Of a stretch of DNA of 64,000 nucleotides, positions 7,391-16,039 are shown piece after piece. Positions within the stretch are counted from its first letter, which is position 1, and every line of letters starts with the position of its first letter. The position numbers and the translations under genes are program-made. Source of the DNA: Actinomadura mexicana (GTDB lineage: Bacteria; Actinomycetota; Actinomycetes; Streptosporangiales; Streptosporangiaceae); assembly GCF_900188105.1 (NCBI RefSeq), contig NZ_FZNP01000004.1:539828-603827 (forward strand), given 5' to 3'. Under the pieces are notes generated by a model. It ran no database searches. It was not told where the DNA came from and saw only the letters and a list, made by a program, of their open reading frames with translations.

Positions 7391-10300
7391 ATGACCCTCG
7401 ACTTCTTCGCCGAGCTGCACCGGCGCGGCGTCAGGCTGCGCCTGGCCGACGGCAGACTGCACGTGACGGCCCGGCCCGGCGCGCTCACGCCCGAACTGCG
7501 CGAGGAGCTGAAGCTGCGCAGGGACGAGCTCGCCGAGGCACTCGCCCGGTCCGGCGACGTCGGTGAACGAGCCGTCATCGAGCCGCGGCCCGGCGAGTGG
7601 CACGAGCCGTTCCCCCTGACCGACATCCAGCACGCGTACTGGGTGGGCCGGACCGGGGCGGTGGAACTCGGCGGGAACTCCACCCACGGCTACATCGAGT
7701 TCGATGTCGCGGATCTGGACGTCCCGCGGCTGAGCGCCGGCCTCGACAAGGTCGTCCAGCGCCACGGCATGCTCCGCGCCATCGTGCAGCCCGACGGGCG
7801 GCAGCGCATCCTGCCCGAGGTTCCGCCGTACGAGATCGCGGTCACCGATCTGTCTGGGATGGGGACCGCCGAGCAGGAGGCCGGGATCGCGCGGATCCGC
7901 GGGGAACTGACCCACCAGGTGCTGCCCGCCGATCGGTGGCCTCTGTTCGAGGTCCGCGCGACCCGGCTCGGCGACCGGCGGTGGCGCCTGCACCTCAGCG
8001 TGGACATGCTGATCATCGACGGTTTCAGCATGGGCGTCCTCCAGCGCGACTGGTACCGCTTCTACACCCGGCCGGACTCGGCGCCCGACCCCGTCGAGGT
8101 GTCCTTCCGCGACTTCGTCCTCGCCGACCAGGACCAGCGCGGCGGACGGCGGCACGCCGCCGACAAACAGTACTGGCTGGACCGTCTCGACCTGCTGCCG
8201 GCCGCGCCCGAACTGCCGACGGCCGCCCAGCCCGGGCAGCTGTTCCGCCCCCGGTTCACCGGGCACCGCGAGCGCTATCCACGCGACCGGTGGTCCGCCC
8301 TCAAGGAGGCCGCCCGGCGCCGGGGCGTCACGCCGTCCGCGGTGCTCATCTCCGCCTTCGCCGATGTCCTGCGGCTCTGGTCGAAACGGCCGGACTTCAC
8401 CCTCAACCTCACGCTGTTCAACCGCCCGCCGCTGCACCCGCAGATCACCGAGGTGATCGGCGACTTCACCTCGACGGTCCTGCTGGAGGCGCGGGCCGAG
8501 CGGGACGACTCCTTCACCACCCGCACCGGGCGCCTGCACCGGCAGCTCATGGACGATCTCGGGCATTCCTCCTACAGCGGCGTCCAGCTGCTCCGGGAAC
8601 GCGCCCGGCGGCTGGGCGGCCGGCCCGGGGCCGCGATGCCCGTGGTGTTCACCAGCATGATCGGCTTCGAGCCGGACGGCGGTCCGGCGGAGACGGCGAG
8701 CCTGTTCGGTGACGTCGCGTACTCCATGAGCCAGACACCGCAGGTCTGGCTCGACCACCAGGTGCGGGAGGACAGGGGCGATCTCCTCATCAGCTGGGAC
8801 TTCGTCGAGCAGATCTTTCCCGCCGGCATGGTCGGGGAGATGTTCGCCGCGCACCGCTCGTGCCTCGACCGCCTCAGCGGGGACGAGGGCGCATGGGACC
8901 GGCGGGAGCTCGTCACGCTTCCGCGTTCGCAGGCCGAGGAGCGCCGCCGGGCCAACGACACCGCGACCGCCGTCCCCGAGCGGACGCTGTGCGACCTGGT
9001 CGGGGAACGGGCGCGGCGGAGCCCCGACTCCATCGCCGTGATCGCGGCCGACGGCCGGCGCACCTACCGTGAGCTGATCGACGAGGCCCACCGCCTGGCG
9101 CACGTGCTCCAGTCGCTCGGCGCGGCTCCCGACACCCTGGTCGGCATCGTCATGCCGAAGGGCTGCGAGCAGGTGGCCGCGGTCCTCGGCGTCACCCGCT
9201 CCGGGGCCGCGTACCTGCCGGTCGAGCCGCGCTGGCCGGCCGCGCGGCGGGAGCAGGTCCTGCGCCAGGGCGAGGTTCGCGTGGTGGTCACCACGCCGCG
9301 GCTGCGCGAGGAGATGGACTGGCCCGACGGCATCACCCTGGTCACGCTCGCGGACGCCGAGGTGCGCGGCGCGGAGTCCACCGAGCCCGCGGCCGGACCG
9401 CGCCCGCAGGACCTCGCGTACGTGATCTTCACCTCGGGATCGACCGGCCGGCCGAAGGGCGTGATGATCGACCATCGGGCCGCCGCCAACACCGTCCAGG
9501 ACCTCAACACCCGGTACCGCGTCTGCGAGGGCGACCGGGTGCTCGGCCTGTCCGCCCTCAGCTTCGACCTCTCCGTGTTCGACGTCTTCGGCCTGCTCGC
9601 GGCGGGAGGCGCCGTCGTCCTGCCGGACCCGGACAGGGCGCAGGAGCCGGGGCACTGGAGCGACCTGGTGGACCGGCACCAGGTGACGCTGTGGAACACG
9701 GTTCCGGCTCTCATGCGGGCGTGGATCGACGCGCACGAGCCCGGCGGCCGGGCGCCGGGGCGGAAACTGCGGCTGGTGATGATGAGCGGCGACTGGATTC
9801 CCGTGTCGCTGCCGGACAGGATCCGCGCGATCTACCCCGCGGCGGAGGTGATGAGTCTCGGCGGCGCCACCGAGGCGTCCATCTGGTCCGTGCACTATCC
9901 GATCCACGAGGTCGATCCCGAGTGGTCGCGGATCCCGTACGGCAAGCCGCTGGCCAACCAGACCCTTCACGTCTACAACGCGTGGCTCGAACCGAGCCCG
10001 CTGTGGGTCACGGGTGAGATCTACATCGGCGGAACCGGCGTGGCTCGCGGCTACTGGGCCGATCCCCAGCGGACGGCGGAACGGTTCATCGTGCACCCCG
10101 CGACCGGGGCGCGCCTCTACCGGACCGGCGACCTGGGACGCTACCTCCCCGGCGGCGACATCGAGTTCCTGGGCCGCGAGGATTCACAGATCAAGCTCAA
10201 CGGGTACCGCATCGAGCTCGGGGAGATAGCCGCCGCCCTGCGGTACCGGCCGGGCGTGCGCGACGCGATCGCGGCCGTGGACACCAATCCCAGGACCGGC

Positions 10301-10771
10301 CGTCGCCAACTCGTCGCCTATGTCGTGCCCGCGGAGGGCGGGCCGGCCTCGGGGCGGCCGCACCCTGACGCGGAGGCGCTGCGGACGGCACTGGAAGGGA
10401 TCCTGCCGGAGTACATGGTGCCCCGCCATTACCTGGTCATCCAGAAGGTGCCGTTGAGCGCCAACGGCAAGGTCGACACCTCCGCACTCCCCGCACCGGC
10501 CGACCGGCCGGCCACCGAGAAGCGGACCGCCCCGCGCGACGACCTGGAACGGAAGCTGCTCGAATTCTGGCAGGAGGTCCTGCAGCGCGACGACTTCGGG
10601 ATAGAGGACAACTTCTTCGAACTCGGCGGGGACTCACTGCACGCGATCGGAGTCCTGGAGCGGATCGGCAAGGAGTTCGGCACGGAGGAAAGTCAGGACG
10701 ACGGGCTCCGCAGGCTGTTCGACAACCCCACCGTCGGCAGGCTGGCCGCCGCCATGCGCGGCGACGGTTAG
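7391..10771 (+). CDS. NRPS: TubC-type docking domain, heterocyclization, cysteine adenylation, PCP
   Basis: An 1126-residue NRPS module. Residues 1-57 match the beta-hairpin docking (TubC N-terminal) domain. The following condensation-type domain starts with FPLTDIQHAYWVGR and has DMLIID at 205-210 in place of HHxxxDG, the DxxxxD signature of cyclization domains. The adenylation pocket reads D-L-F-N-M-S-L-I-W, very close to the cysteine code DLYNLSLIW; A3 is FTSGSTGRPKG and A10 SANGKVDTS. The PCP has Ser1082 in LGGDSLHA. No oxidation, methyltransferase, reductase or thioesterase domain is present, so the expected product is a thiazoline on the PCP, oxidised or released in trans. ATG 7391 was chosen over upstream frames because AGGAAGG (7376-7382) sits 8 nt before it. 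It lies 31 nt after the PKS stop in the same operon. Confidence 0.93.
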   Translation: MTLDFFAELHRRGVRLRLADGRLHVTARPGALTPELREELKLRRDELAEALARSGDVGERAVIEPRPGEWHEPFPLTDIQHAYWVGRTGAVELGGNSTHGYIEFDVADLDVPRLSAGLDKVVQRHGMLRAIVQPDGRQRILPEVPPYEIAVTDLSGMGTAEQEAGIARIRGELTHQVLPADRWPLFEVRATRLGDRRWRLHLSVDMLIIDGFSMGVLQRDWYRFYTRPDSAPDPVEVSFRDFVLADQDQRGGRRHAADKQYWLDRLDLLPAAPELPTAAQPGQLFRPRFTGHRERYPRDRWSALKEAARRRGVTPSAVLISAFADVLRLWSKRPDFTLNLTLFNRPPLHPQITEVIGDFTSTVLLEARAERDDSFTTRTGRLHRQLMDDLGHSSYSGVQLLRERARRLGGRPGAAMPVVFTSMIGFEPDGGPAETASLFGDVAYSMSQTPQVWLDHQVREDRGDLLISWDFVEQIFPAGMVGEMFAAHRSCLDRLSGDEGAWDRRELVTLPRSQAEERRRANDTATAVPERTLCDLVGERARRSPDSIAVIAADGRRTYRELIDEAHRLAHVLQSLGAAPDTLVGIVMPKGCEQVAAVLGVTRSGAAYLPVEPRWPAARREQVLRQGEVRVVVTTPRLREEMDWPDGITLVTLADAEVRGAESTEPAAGPRPQDLAYVIFTSGSTGRPKGVMIDHRAAANTVQDLNTRYRVCEGDRVLGLSALSFDLSVFDVFGLLAAGGAVVLPDPDRAQEPGHWSDLVDRHQVTLWNTVPALMRAWIDAHEPGGRAPGRKLRLVMMSGDWIPVSLPDRIRAIYPAAEVMSLGGATEASIWSVHYPIHEVDPEWSRIPYGKPLANQTLHVYNAWLEPSPLWVTGEIYIGGTGVARGYWADPQRTAERFIVHPATGARLYRTGDLGRYLPGGDIEFLGREDSQIKLNGYRIELGEIAAALRYRPGVRDAIAAVDTNPRTGRRQLVAYVVPAEGGPASGRPHPDAEALRTALEGILPEYMVPRHYLVIQKVPLSANGKVDTSALPAPADRPATEKRTAPRDDLERKLLEFWQEVLQRDDFGIEDNFFELGGDSLHAIGVLERIGKEFGTEESQDDGLRRLFDNPTVGRLAAAMRGDG

Positions 10772-10787
10772 GCACGCCCGGCCGCAC

Positions 10788-10804
10788 GCCGGCGGGCCGC
10801 CGGC
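10788..10804. terminator. GC-rich inverted repeat between convergent NRPS and thioesterase genes
   Basis: GCCGGCGGGCCGCCGGC is a perfect 8-bp inverted repeat around one central base, lying in the 32-bp gap between the NRPS stop and the convergent thioesterase stop. It could act as a bidirectional hairpin terminator. There is no T tract, as is common in high-GC actinomycetes. Confidence 0.4.
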
Positions 10805-11553
10805 TACCGCGCGGAGAGCGAGGACGAGATCACGTCGAGCAGGCCGGCCCGGCAGTCGTTGAGGTAGAAGTGGCCGCCCGGGTAGACGCGCAGATCGAAC
10901 TTCCCGGTCGTGTGCCGGCCCCAGGCGGCCGCCTCGTCGATGCCCGTCTTCGGGTCGCGGTCGCCGACCAGGGCCGTGATGTCGCAGGTCAGCGGGGGCG
11001 CGGAGTCGAACCGGTACGTCTCGACGGCCGCGTAGTCGGCCCGTACCGTCGGCAGCGTGAGGTTCAGCAGTTCCTCGTCGGCCAGTATCCGCGGGTCGGT
11101 GCCGCCCAGCGAGCGGAGTTCGGCGAGGAACGCGGGGGTGTCCGCACGGTGGAGGTCCTCGTGGCGGTGCCGGGACGGTGCCCGCCGGCCGGAGGCGAAC
11201 AGATGCGCCGGCCCGCGGCCTCCCTCCCGGGCGATCCGGGACGCCACCTCGAAGGCGACCACCGCTCCCATGCTGTGGCCGAAGAACGCGTAGGTCTCAG
11301 GCAGCCATGGGCCGAGCGCCCCGTGGATCCGGTCGGCCAACTCCGCGATGGTCCCGGCGCATCGCTCGCCGCCGCGGTCCTGGCGGCCCGGATACTGGAC
11401 GGCCAGCAGCTCGATGCCCGGTCCGAGCGACCCCGACCATGGATAGAAGTAACTGGCGGCGCCGCCCGCGTGAGGGAAGCAGAACAGTCGTACTTCGCCC
11501 GGCACCCGTCCGAAGGAACGGATCCAACCGCCGCGATCGGGAGTGCTCACCAC
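10804..11553 (-). CDS. Type II thioesterase (editing/release alpha/beta hydrolase)
   Basis: A 249-residue discrete thioesterase of the RifR/GrsT/PltG class. It begins with FCFPHAGGAASYFYPW, the family oxyanion region, has the nucleophile elbow GHSMGA, the aspartate in VGDRDPKTG and the catalytic histidine in GGHFYLND. These enzymes remove wrong acyl groups from carrier proteins; because neither PKS nor NRPS has an integrated thioesterase, it may also release the product, as PltG is thought to do in pyoluteorin synthesis. The start is GTG 11553 or 11550 (VVST or VSTP). It lies 8 nt after the fused acyl-CoA dehydrogenase gene and is presumably co-transcribed with it. Confidence 0.92.
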   Translation of the reverse strand: MVSTPDRGGWIRSFGRVPGEVRLFCFPHAGGAASYFYPWSGSLGPGIELLAVQYPGRQDRGGERCAGTIAELADRIHGALGPWLPETYAFFGHSMGAVVAFEVASRIAREGGRGPAHLFASGRRAPSRHRHEDLHRADTPAFLAELRSLGGTDPRILADEELLNLTLPTVRADYAAVETYRFDSAPPLTCDITALVGDRDPKTGIDEAAAWGRHTTGKFDLRVYPGGHFYLNDCRAGLLDVISSSLSAR

Positions 11554-11561
11554 CGCCGCCT

Positions 11562-13673
11562 TCAGCTCAGGCCCAGTCCGCGCGCGATCAGTCCGCGCTG
11601 CACGTCGTTCGTCCCGCCGCCGAGGAAGGCGAGGATGGACAGCCGCAGGCCGTACTCGAAGATGCCCGCGCCCGGAGCCTCGCTCGTGCCGAGCGCCGCC
11701 TCGGGCCCGAGGATGTCGAGGGCGCCACGGCCGAACGAGTCCGCGACCTCCGCCACGAGCACCCCCGCCATCGACGAGACGAGGCGCGCCTCGTGCGCAG
11801 GGCCCGACTGGGCACTCCTGGCCGCCTCGGCCAGCAGGAGCCCCGCCGCGTGCGTCTTGACCGCCAGGTCGCCCAGGCCGGCGCGCTTCTGCGAGCCGGG
11901 CGGCCCGACGGTGCCGTCCGGATCCGCGCGGACGGCCGCCACCAGCTCGTCGAACTGCCGCCGGGTCATCGCGGCGAGGCGGCCGGCCAGCATGAGCCGT
12001 TCGCCGGTGAGGGTGTCAGTGATCACCTGCCAGCCGCGGTTCACACCGCCGACGCGCGCGCGGTCGGCCACCCGGACCCGGTCGAGGTCGACGGTGCAGG
12101 TGACCTGCCCGGACAGGGCCCGATGCCGGCGCGTCGTGATGCCCGGTGCCGCCATCGGAACGATGAACATGCTGATGCCGGCGAGGGCCGGCCTCGCGTC
12201 CTGATCGGTGCGTGCGGCCAGCCAGATGTACTCCGCCGTGTGGGCGTTGGTGATCCATGTCTTGGTCCCGCTGATCACCCAGTCCTCGCCGTCCCGGACC
12301 GCGACCGTCTTCAGCGACGACAGGTCAGAGCCCGCGTCAGGCTCGCTGTATCCCAGGCAGAAGGTCAGCTTCCCCTCGCGTATCAGCGGCAGGTACTTCC
12401 CCTTCTGCTCCGCCGTCCCGTGTTCGACGACGGGCTCGCCGATCACCGATACGGCGGCCATCGCGTTGGTGACCGGCAACTGGTGATAGGCGGCCTCGTC
12501 CTGGAGCGCGAGCTGCTCGGTGAGCGTCGCGCCGCTCCCGCCGTCCGCCGCGGGCCAGGTCATGCCGAACCAGCCGCGTGCGGCCATCGCCGCCACCACC
12601 GCGGGATCGTCCTCCTCATCGATCAGCCTCGGACGAGAGGACACCTCGGCGCAGAAGGAACGGACCTGGTCCCGAAGCGCCACCGCACCCGGATCGGTGT
12701 CCGCGGACGGAAGGCCGGCGCCGGTCCCCACCAGCACGTCGGCGACGGTTCCCTGCGGCGGCGCATATGCCTGCAGGCGCACGATGTCGGCGTGGACCCG
12801 GCGGAAGAGCCACGGAGCGTCGTGCTCCTCGTAATACCCGGTCGCGCCGAGGGTGTGGTGAGCACCGACCTGGACGAGCGGTGCGGCGGCGGCCGCGTGC
12901 GAGACCGCGAGTTCCGCCGAGAAGGCCCAGTCCGGCGAACGCGCGTCGTACCGGCGCATGGTGTCCTCGACGAGGAGTTCCCCTGCGACGAGGTCGATCT
13001 CGCGAGAGGCCGTGCGCTGCTGGACCGCGCCGAAGCCTCCGATCGGCCGGCCGAACTGCCGGCGGCGTTTCGCGTGGGCCACGGACTGGTCGTGAGCGTG
13101 CCGGGCGGCGGCCAGGGCACGCACCGCCAGGCCCAGCCTGAGCAGGGACAGCGCCTGCCCGGCCCGCACGGGGTCGATCTCGATTCCGGCCTCGGGTCCG
13201 CCCAGGTGAAGCCGGGCCCACGATGGCATCGCCAGCCCGGGCTGCGGGATCGCGTCGTCCACCGGGCACACCGACGCCCGCCCGCCCGCGGCCGGCAGGG
13301 CCAGCACATGTGAGGCGGCCATGCCGCTCTCCACGCACGACACCGCCGGTGTCGCCGGGCCGGGTACCACCAGGATCCGCATGGTCCCGGCCGCGATGTC
13401 GGCCGCGGTGCCCGGGACGGCGGCCAGCAGGAGCGCGGCGACGAAGCCGTCCATCACCGGCAGCGGGCAGGCGGCCGCTCCGGTCGCCCGGGTGAGGGCG
13501 AGTACCGCGGCGAGCGGGTCGCCGTCACCGAAGGCGAACCAGCCCTGGGCCGCCGCGGACCTCCAGAGCCCGACCAGGTCCGCGTCCGACGCCGAATCCG
13601 GAAATCGCCATTGCCGGGTCAGCAGTTCCGCGGCCTCGGCGGGGACTCGCTCCATATCAGTCGCAACGGGCAT
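11562..13673 (-). CDS. Fused two-domain acyl-CoA dehydrogenase
   Basis: A 703-residue protein made of two acyl-CoA dehydrogenase-like halves. The first half (about 20-315) has a weak N-terminal part and a recognisable C-terminal bundle (KRRRQFGRPIGGFGAVQQ). The second half (about 345-703) is complete: CLGYSEPDAGSDLSSL, ISGTKTWITNAH and the C-terminal FLGGGTNDVQRGLIARGLGL. This resembles single-chain versions of the alpha2beta2 FadE28/29-type enzymes and FadE34. Position beside the thioesterase suggests a desaturation step on the cluster product or its carrier-bound intermediate, perhaps thiazoline oxidation, but a catabolic role is possible. Start ATG 13673 was preferred because GGAA precedes it by 7 nt; in-frame ATGs at 13679 and 13655 are alternatives. 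Confidence 0.85.
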   Translation of the reverse strand: MPVATDMERVPAEAAELLTRQWRFPDSASDADLVGLWRSAAAQGWFAFGDGDPLAAVLALTRATGAAACPLPVMDGFVAALLLAAVPGTAADIAAGTMRILVVPGPATPAVSCVESGMAASHVLALPAAGGRASVCPVDDAIPQPGLAMPSWARLHLGGPEAGIEIDPVRAGQALSLLRLGLAVRALAAARHAHDQSVAHAKRRRQFGRPIGGFGAVQQRTASREIDLVAGELLVEDTMRRYDARSPDWAFSAELAVSHAAAAAPLVQVGAHHTLGATGYYEEHDAPWLFRRVHADIVRLQAYAPPQGTVADVLVGTGAGLPSADTDPGAVALRDQVRSFCAEVSSRPRLIDEEDDPAVVAAMAARGWFGMTWPAADGGSGATLTEQLALQDEAAYHQLPVTNAMAAVSVIGEPVVEHGTAEQKGKYLPLIREGKLTFCLGYSEPDAGSDLSSLKTVAVRDGEDWVISGTKTWITNAHTAEYIWLAARTDQDARPALAGISMFIVPMAAPGITTRRHRALSGQVTCTVDLDRVRVADRARVGGVNRGWQVITDTLTGERLMLAGRLAAMTRRQFDELVAAVRADPDGTVGPPGSQKRAGLGDLAVKTHAAGLLLAEAARSAQSGPAHEARLVSSMAGVLVAEVADSFGRGALDILGPEAALGTSEAPGAGIFEYGLRLSILAFLGGGTNDVQRGLIARGLGLS

Positions 13674-13725
13674 CCGCATTTTCCACATTGTTCGCGACGT
13701 TCGGCCGCAGCCGTACCCGTATCCG

Positions 13726-13739
13726 ACCCCTATTCGGGG
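13726..13739. promoter_or_regulatory. Dyad with ACCCCTAT motif upstream of fused dehydrogenase gene
   Basis: ACCCCTATTCGGGG contains CCCC-TATTC-GGGG and repeats the 8-mer found in the PKS/starter divergent promoter. It lies about 55 bp upstream of the dehydrogenase start, a sensible place for an activator or operator site. Function is inferred from the repeat alone. Confidence 0.35.
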
Positions 13740-13793
13740 CGGCCGGGCTCGGCACGGGCGAGACACCGGCCTCGGAGCGGGTGGCCGCGCGGG

Positions 13794-15839
13794 TCAGCGC
13801 TGGAGCTGCGGGGTGAACGCCGCCGCGCGGGCGTAGAGCTTGTACAGCTTGAACTGGCCGGCGAAGGAGAGGCCGCAGGCGTTGTCGAGGACGCTGGTCG
13901 CCTTCCGGTTGCTGAGGGTGGTGCCGCGTGCCCCGGGGTGGTCGATCTGGCCGCCCATGAACACCTGCATCCGGGTGAGCATGTGGTCGCGCTGGGCGGT
14001 GTCCATCTCGTGCCAGGAGTGGCAGGTCACCGCCGCGAGAAGGGCGTCGTTGAGCTCTCCCGCCGCGCCGTGCTCGTGGTCGTCGGCGGGCGCCGCCCTC
14101 CCTGCGGCCGGGGACGTGAACCAGGGGCACGGGCCGCCGGGCTTCAGGTCGGTCATGCAGACGAGCAGTTCGGCCTCGTTCCCGAGATTGCCGAGACCGA
14201 TGCTCAGCCAGGGGATCCTGCCGTTCAGGCAGTCCGGCAGGTTCTTCGGGGAACCGGTCGCGTCGCCGTTGGAGTACCAGCAGTTGCCCACGTTGCCGGG
14301 GAAGGCGTCCCACCAGAAGTCCACGCCATTGCCGGACATCGTGTTGCCGTGGAAGGAGTTGCGGTGGGACGTGGAGAGCTTCAGCGGGTCGCAGCCGGTG
14401 ATGGGCCCGTTCCCGGGCCCGCAGACGAAGGCGTCGGGGACGGCGAACAGCATGGCGCCGCGCCTCTTGTTGTCACGGAACCGGTTGTCGCGGACGACGT
14501 TGTCGTCGCCGCCCGCGATCCACATGCCGGTGCCGACGGGGACCGGCACCGACGGCACCACGTCGCTGCCGGGCAGGTAGGGGTTGAAGTTGTTGGAGTA
14601 GAAGTCGTTCTTCTCGATCAGGTCGCCCTGCTGCGGGAAGCCGGGGTGCCCCGCCGCGGTGAACACGTCGGTCGTGAAGCCGAGCCCGTTGCCGTAGAAG
14701 TTGTTGTGGTGCAGCCAGGTGCCGCTGCCGTCCGTGCCCGAGTAGCCGCTGGTGTTGTGGTGGGAGTCGCAGTAGCGGATCTCCTGGCTGTAGCGGGCCG
14801 TCGGGTAGAACTTCGGGTCGCGGCCGGCCGAGGTCTTGGCGCCCGACCCCGGATAGAGCCCGGAGTCGCCGTTGCCCGCCGCCTCGCAGTTCTGCATCAC
14901 GCCGTGGTCCTCGACGAAGGTGAGCACGCCGTACTCGCCCGCGTAGAAGGTCTTGAAGCGGTCGAGCAGGTACCCGTTGCTCTCCAGGACGTAGATGTCG
15001 TGCTCCTCGGCGTGCCGGACGGTCACGTTCCGCAGGACGAACCCGTCGGCCCGGTCGGCGCGGATGCCCACGTCCTTGGCCGAGCGGCGCGGGCCGCCGT
15101 TGCCGGACGAGGGGTCGCCGGCCTCCACCACCACGTCGTCCGCGCTGACGCCGGACCCTTCGAGCTGGAGGTTGCAGCGCACGCACGCGCCCCGGTTGGG
15201 GATGCCGTGCCGGTCGACCAGCGGCGGGTCCGGGTCCTTTCCGGAGCCGGGCGAACGGCCCAGCACGGCGATGAGGTTGGCGTCGTTCTGGCACATGTGC
15301 TCGCCGAGGTAGGAGTAGGCCCCCGTGCTCAGCTTGTACGGGTCGCACGCCTTGTCGTGCGTGGGCTTCGCGCGCGAGGTGGGCTCGGTGTAGACGCCCG
15401 GCAGGACGACGACCCGGTCGTTGTTGCCCGAGTCGGTCACCGCGGGCTGGATCTCGCCGTACCGGCACCGCGAGGCCAGCGCCCGGTTGATCCGCGTGAG
15501 CTCCCGCGCCTCCGCGGCGCTGAACCGCCGGTGGTCGTGCGGCCGGATGTCGTAGCCCGACTTCCGCGCCCGCCTGATCGAGGCGTCCAGCCGCTTGAGC
15601 GAGTCGGGGCGGCACACCACCCGGGTCGTGCTGCCCTTGGCCGTCCCGATCGACGAGGCCAGGCTCCTGGCCTCGGGCACCGAGCCGCCCGCGCACGGGC
15701 TGACCGAGCAGTCAGGGCCGGGCAGCGGCCAGTACGAGGGACGCTCGATGTGCGCGTCCGCGCTCGCCGTCAGCCCGAGGACCAGCCCGGACGCGGTGGC
15801 GACGATCAACCAGAGCCTGCCGAGAACCCGTCTGCCCAT
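13794..15839 (-). CDS. Secreted right-handed parallel beta-helix protein
   Basis: A 681-residue protein with a clear signal peptide (MGRRVLGRLW..., hydrophobic core, cleavage near ADA-HIE). From about residue 230 to 480 it has the spaced N- and G-rich turns of a right-handed beta-helix (for example NNFYGNG, NDFYSNN, DNRFRDNKRRG, HGNTMSGNG), the fold of pectate lyase-like and NosD-like proteins. Many cysteines in the mature part suggest disulfides outside the cell. No catalytic residues of a named polysaccharide lyase could be identified, so the substrate is unknown. It follows the biosynthetic cluster on the same strand but has no obvious tie to it and probably marks the cluster edge. Confidence 0.82.
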   Translation of the reverse strand: MGRRVLGRLWLIVATASGLVLGLTASADAHIERPSYWPLPGPDCSVSPCAGGSVPEARSLASSIGTAKGSTTRVVCRPDSLKRLDASIRRARKSGYDIRPHDHRRFSAAEARELTRINRALASRCRYGEIQPAVTDSGNNDRVVVLPGVYTEPTSRAKPTHDKACDPYKLSTGAYSYLGEHMCQNDANLIAVLGRSPGSGKDPDPPLVDRHGIPNRGACVRCNLQLEGSGVSADDVVVEAGDPSSGNGGPRRSAKDVGIRADRADGFVLRNVTVRHAEEHDIYVLESNGYLLDRFKTFYAGEYGVLTFVEDHGVMQNCEAAGNGDSGLYPGSGAKTSAGRDPKFYPTARYSQEIRYCDSHHNTSGYSGTDGSGTWLHHNNFYGNGLGFTTDVFTAAGHPGFPQQGDLIEKNDFYSNNFNPYLPGSDVVPSVPVPVGTGMWIAGGDDNVVRDNRFRDNKRRGAMLFAVPDAFVCGPGNGPITGCDPLKLSTSHRNSFHGNTMSGNGVDFWWDAFPGNVGNCWYSNGDATGSPKNLPDCLNGRIPWLSIGLGNLGNEAELLVCMTDLKPGGPCPWFTSPAAGRAAPADDHEHGAAGELNDALLAAVTCHSWHEMDTAQRDHMLTRMQVFMGGQIDHPGARGTTLSNRKATSVLDNACGLSFAGQFKLYKLYARAAAFTPQLQR

Positions 15840-16039
15840 CAGTCGACCCTCGTCCCGGAGGTCTCGGCCAAGCGCTTGCTCGACCTACGGCCCCACGAAT
15901 CACGAAATTTGAGTGAGATTCACGTTCAATCTAGCCGCGTGCCGGTCGGAAGATCCCGCCCATCGTCCACAAGCGGTCACCACCGCCCCGCCGGGCCGGC
16001 GCGAGTACGATGGCGCCGCAGTCGGGGGGAGGTCTCCTT

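Noticed and set aside
13794..15839. Beta-helix protein as part of the halopyrrole cluster
   Set aside because: It is a secreted structural-type protein on its own transcript with no enzymatic link to the pathway; taken as the cluster border.
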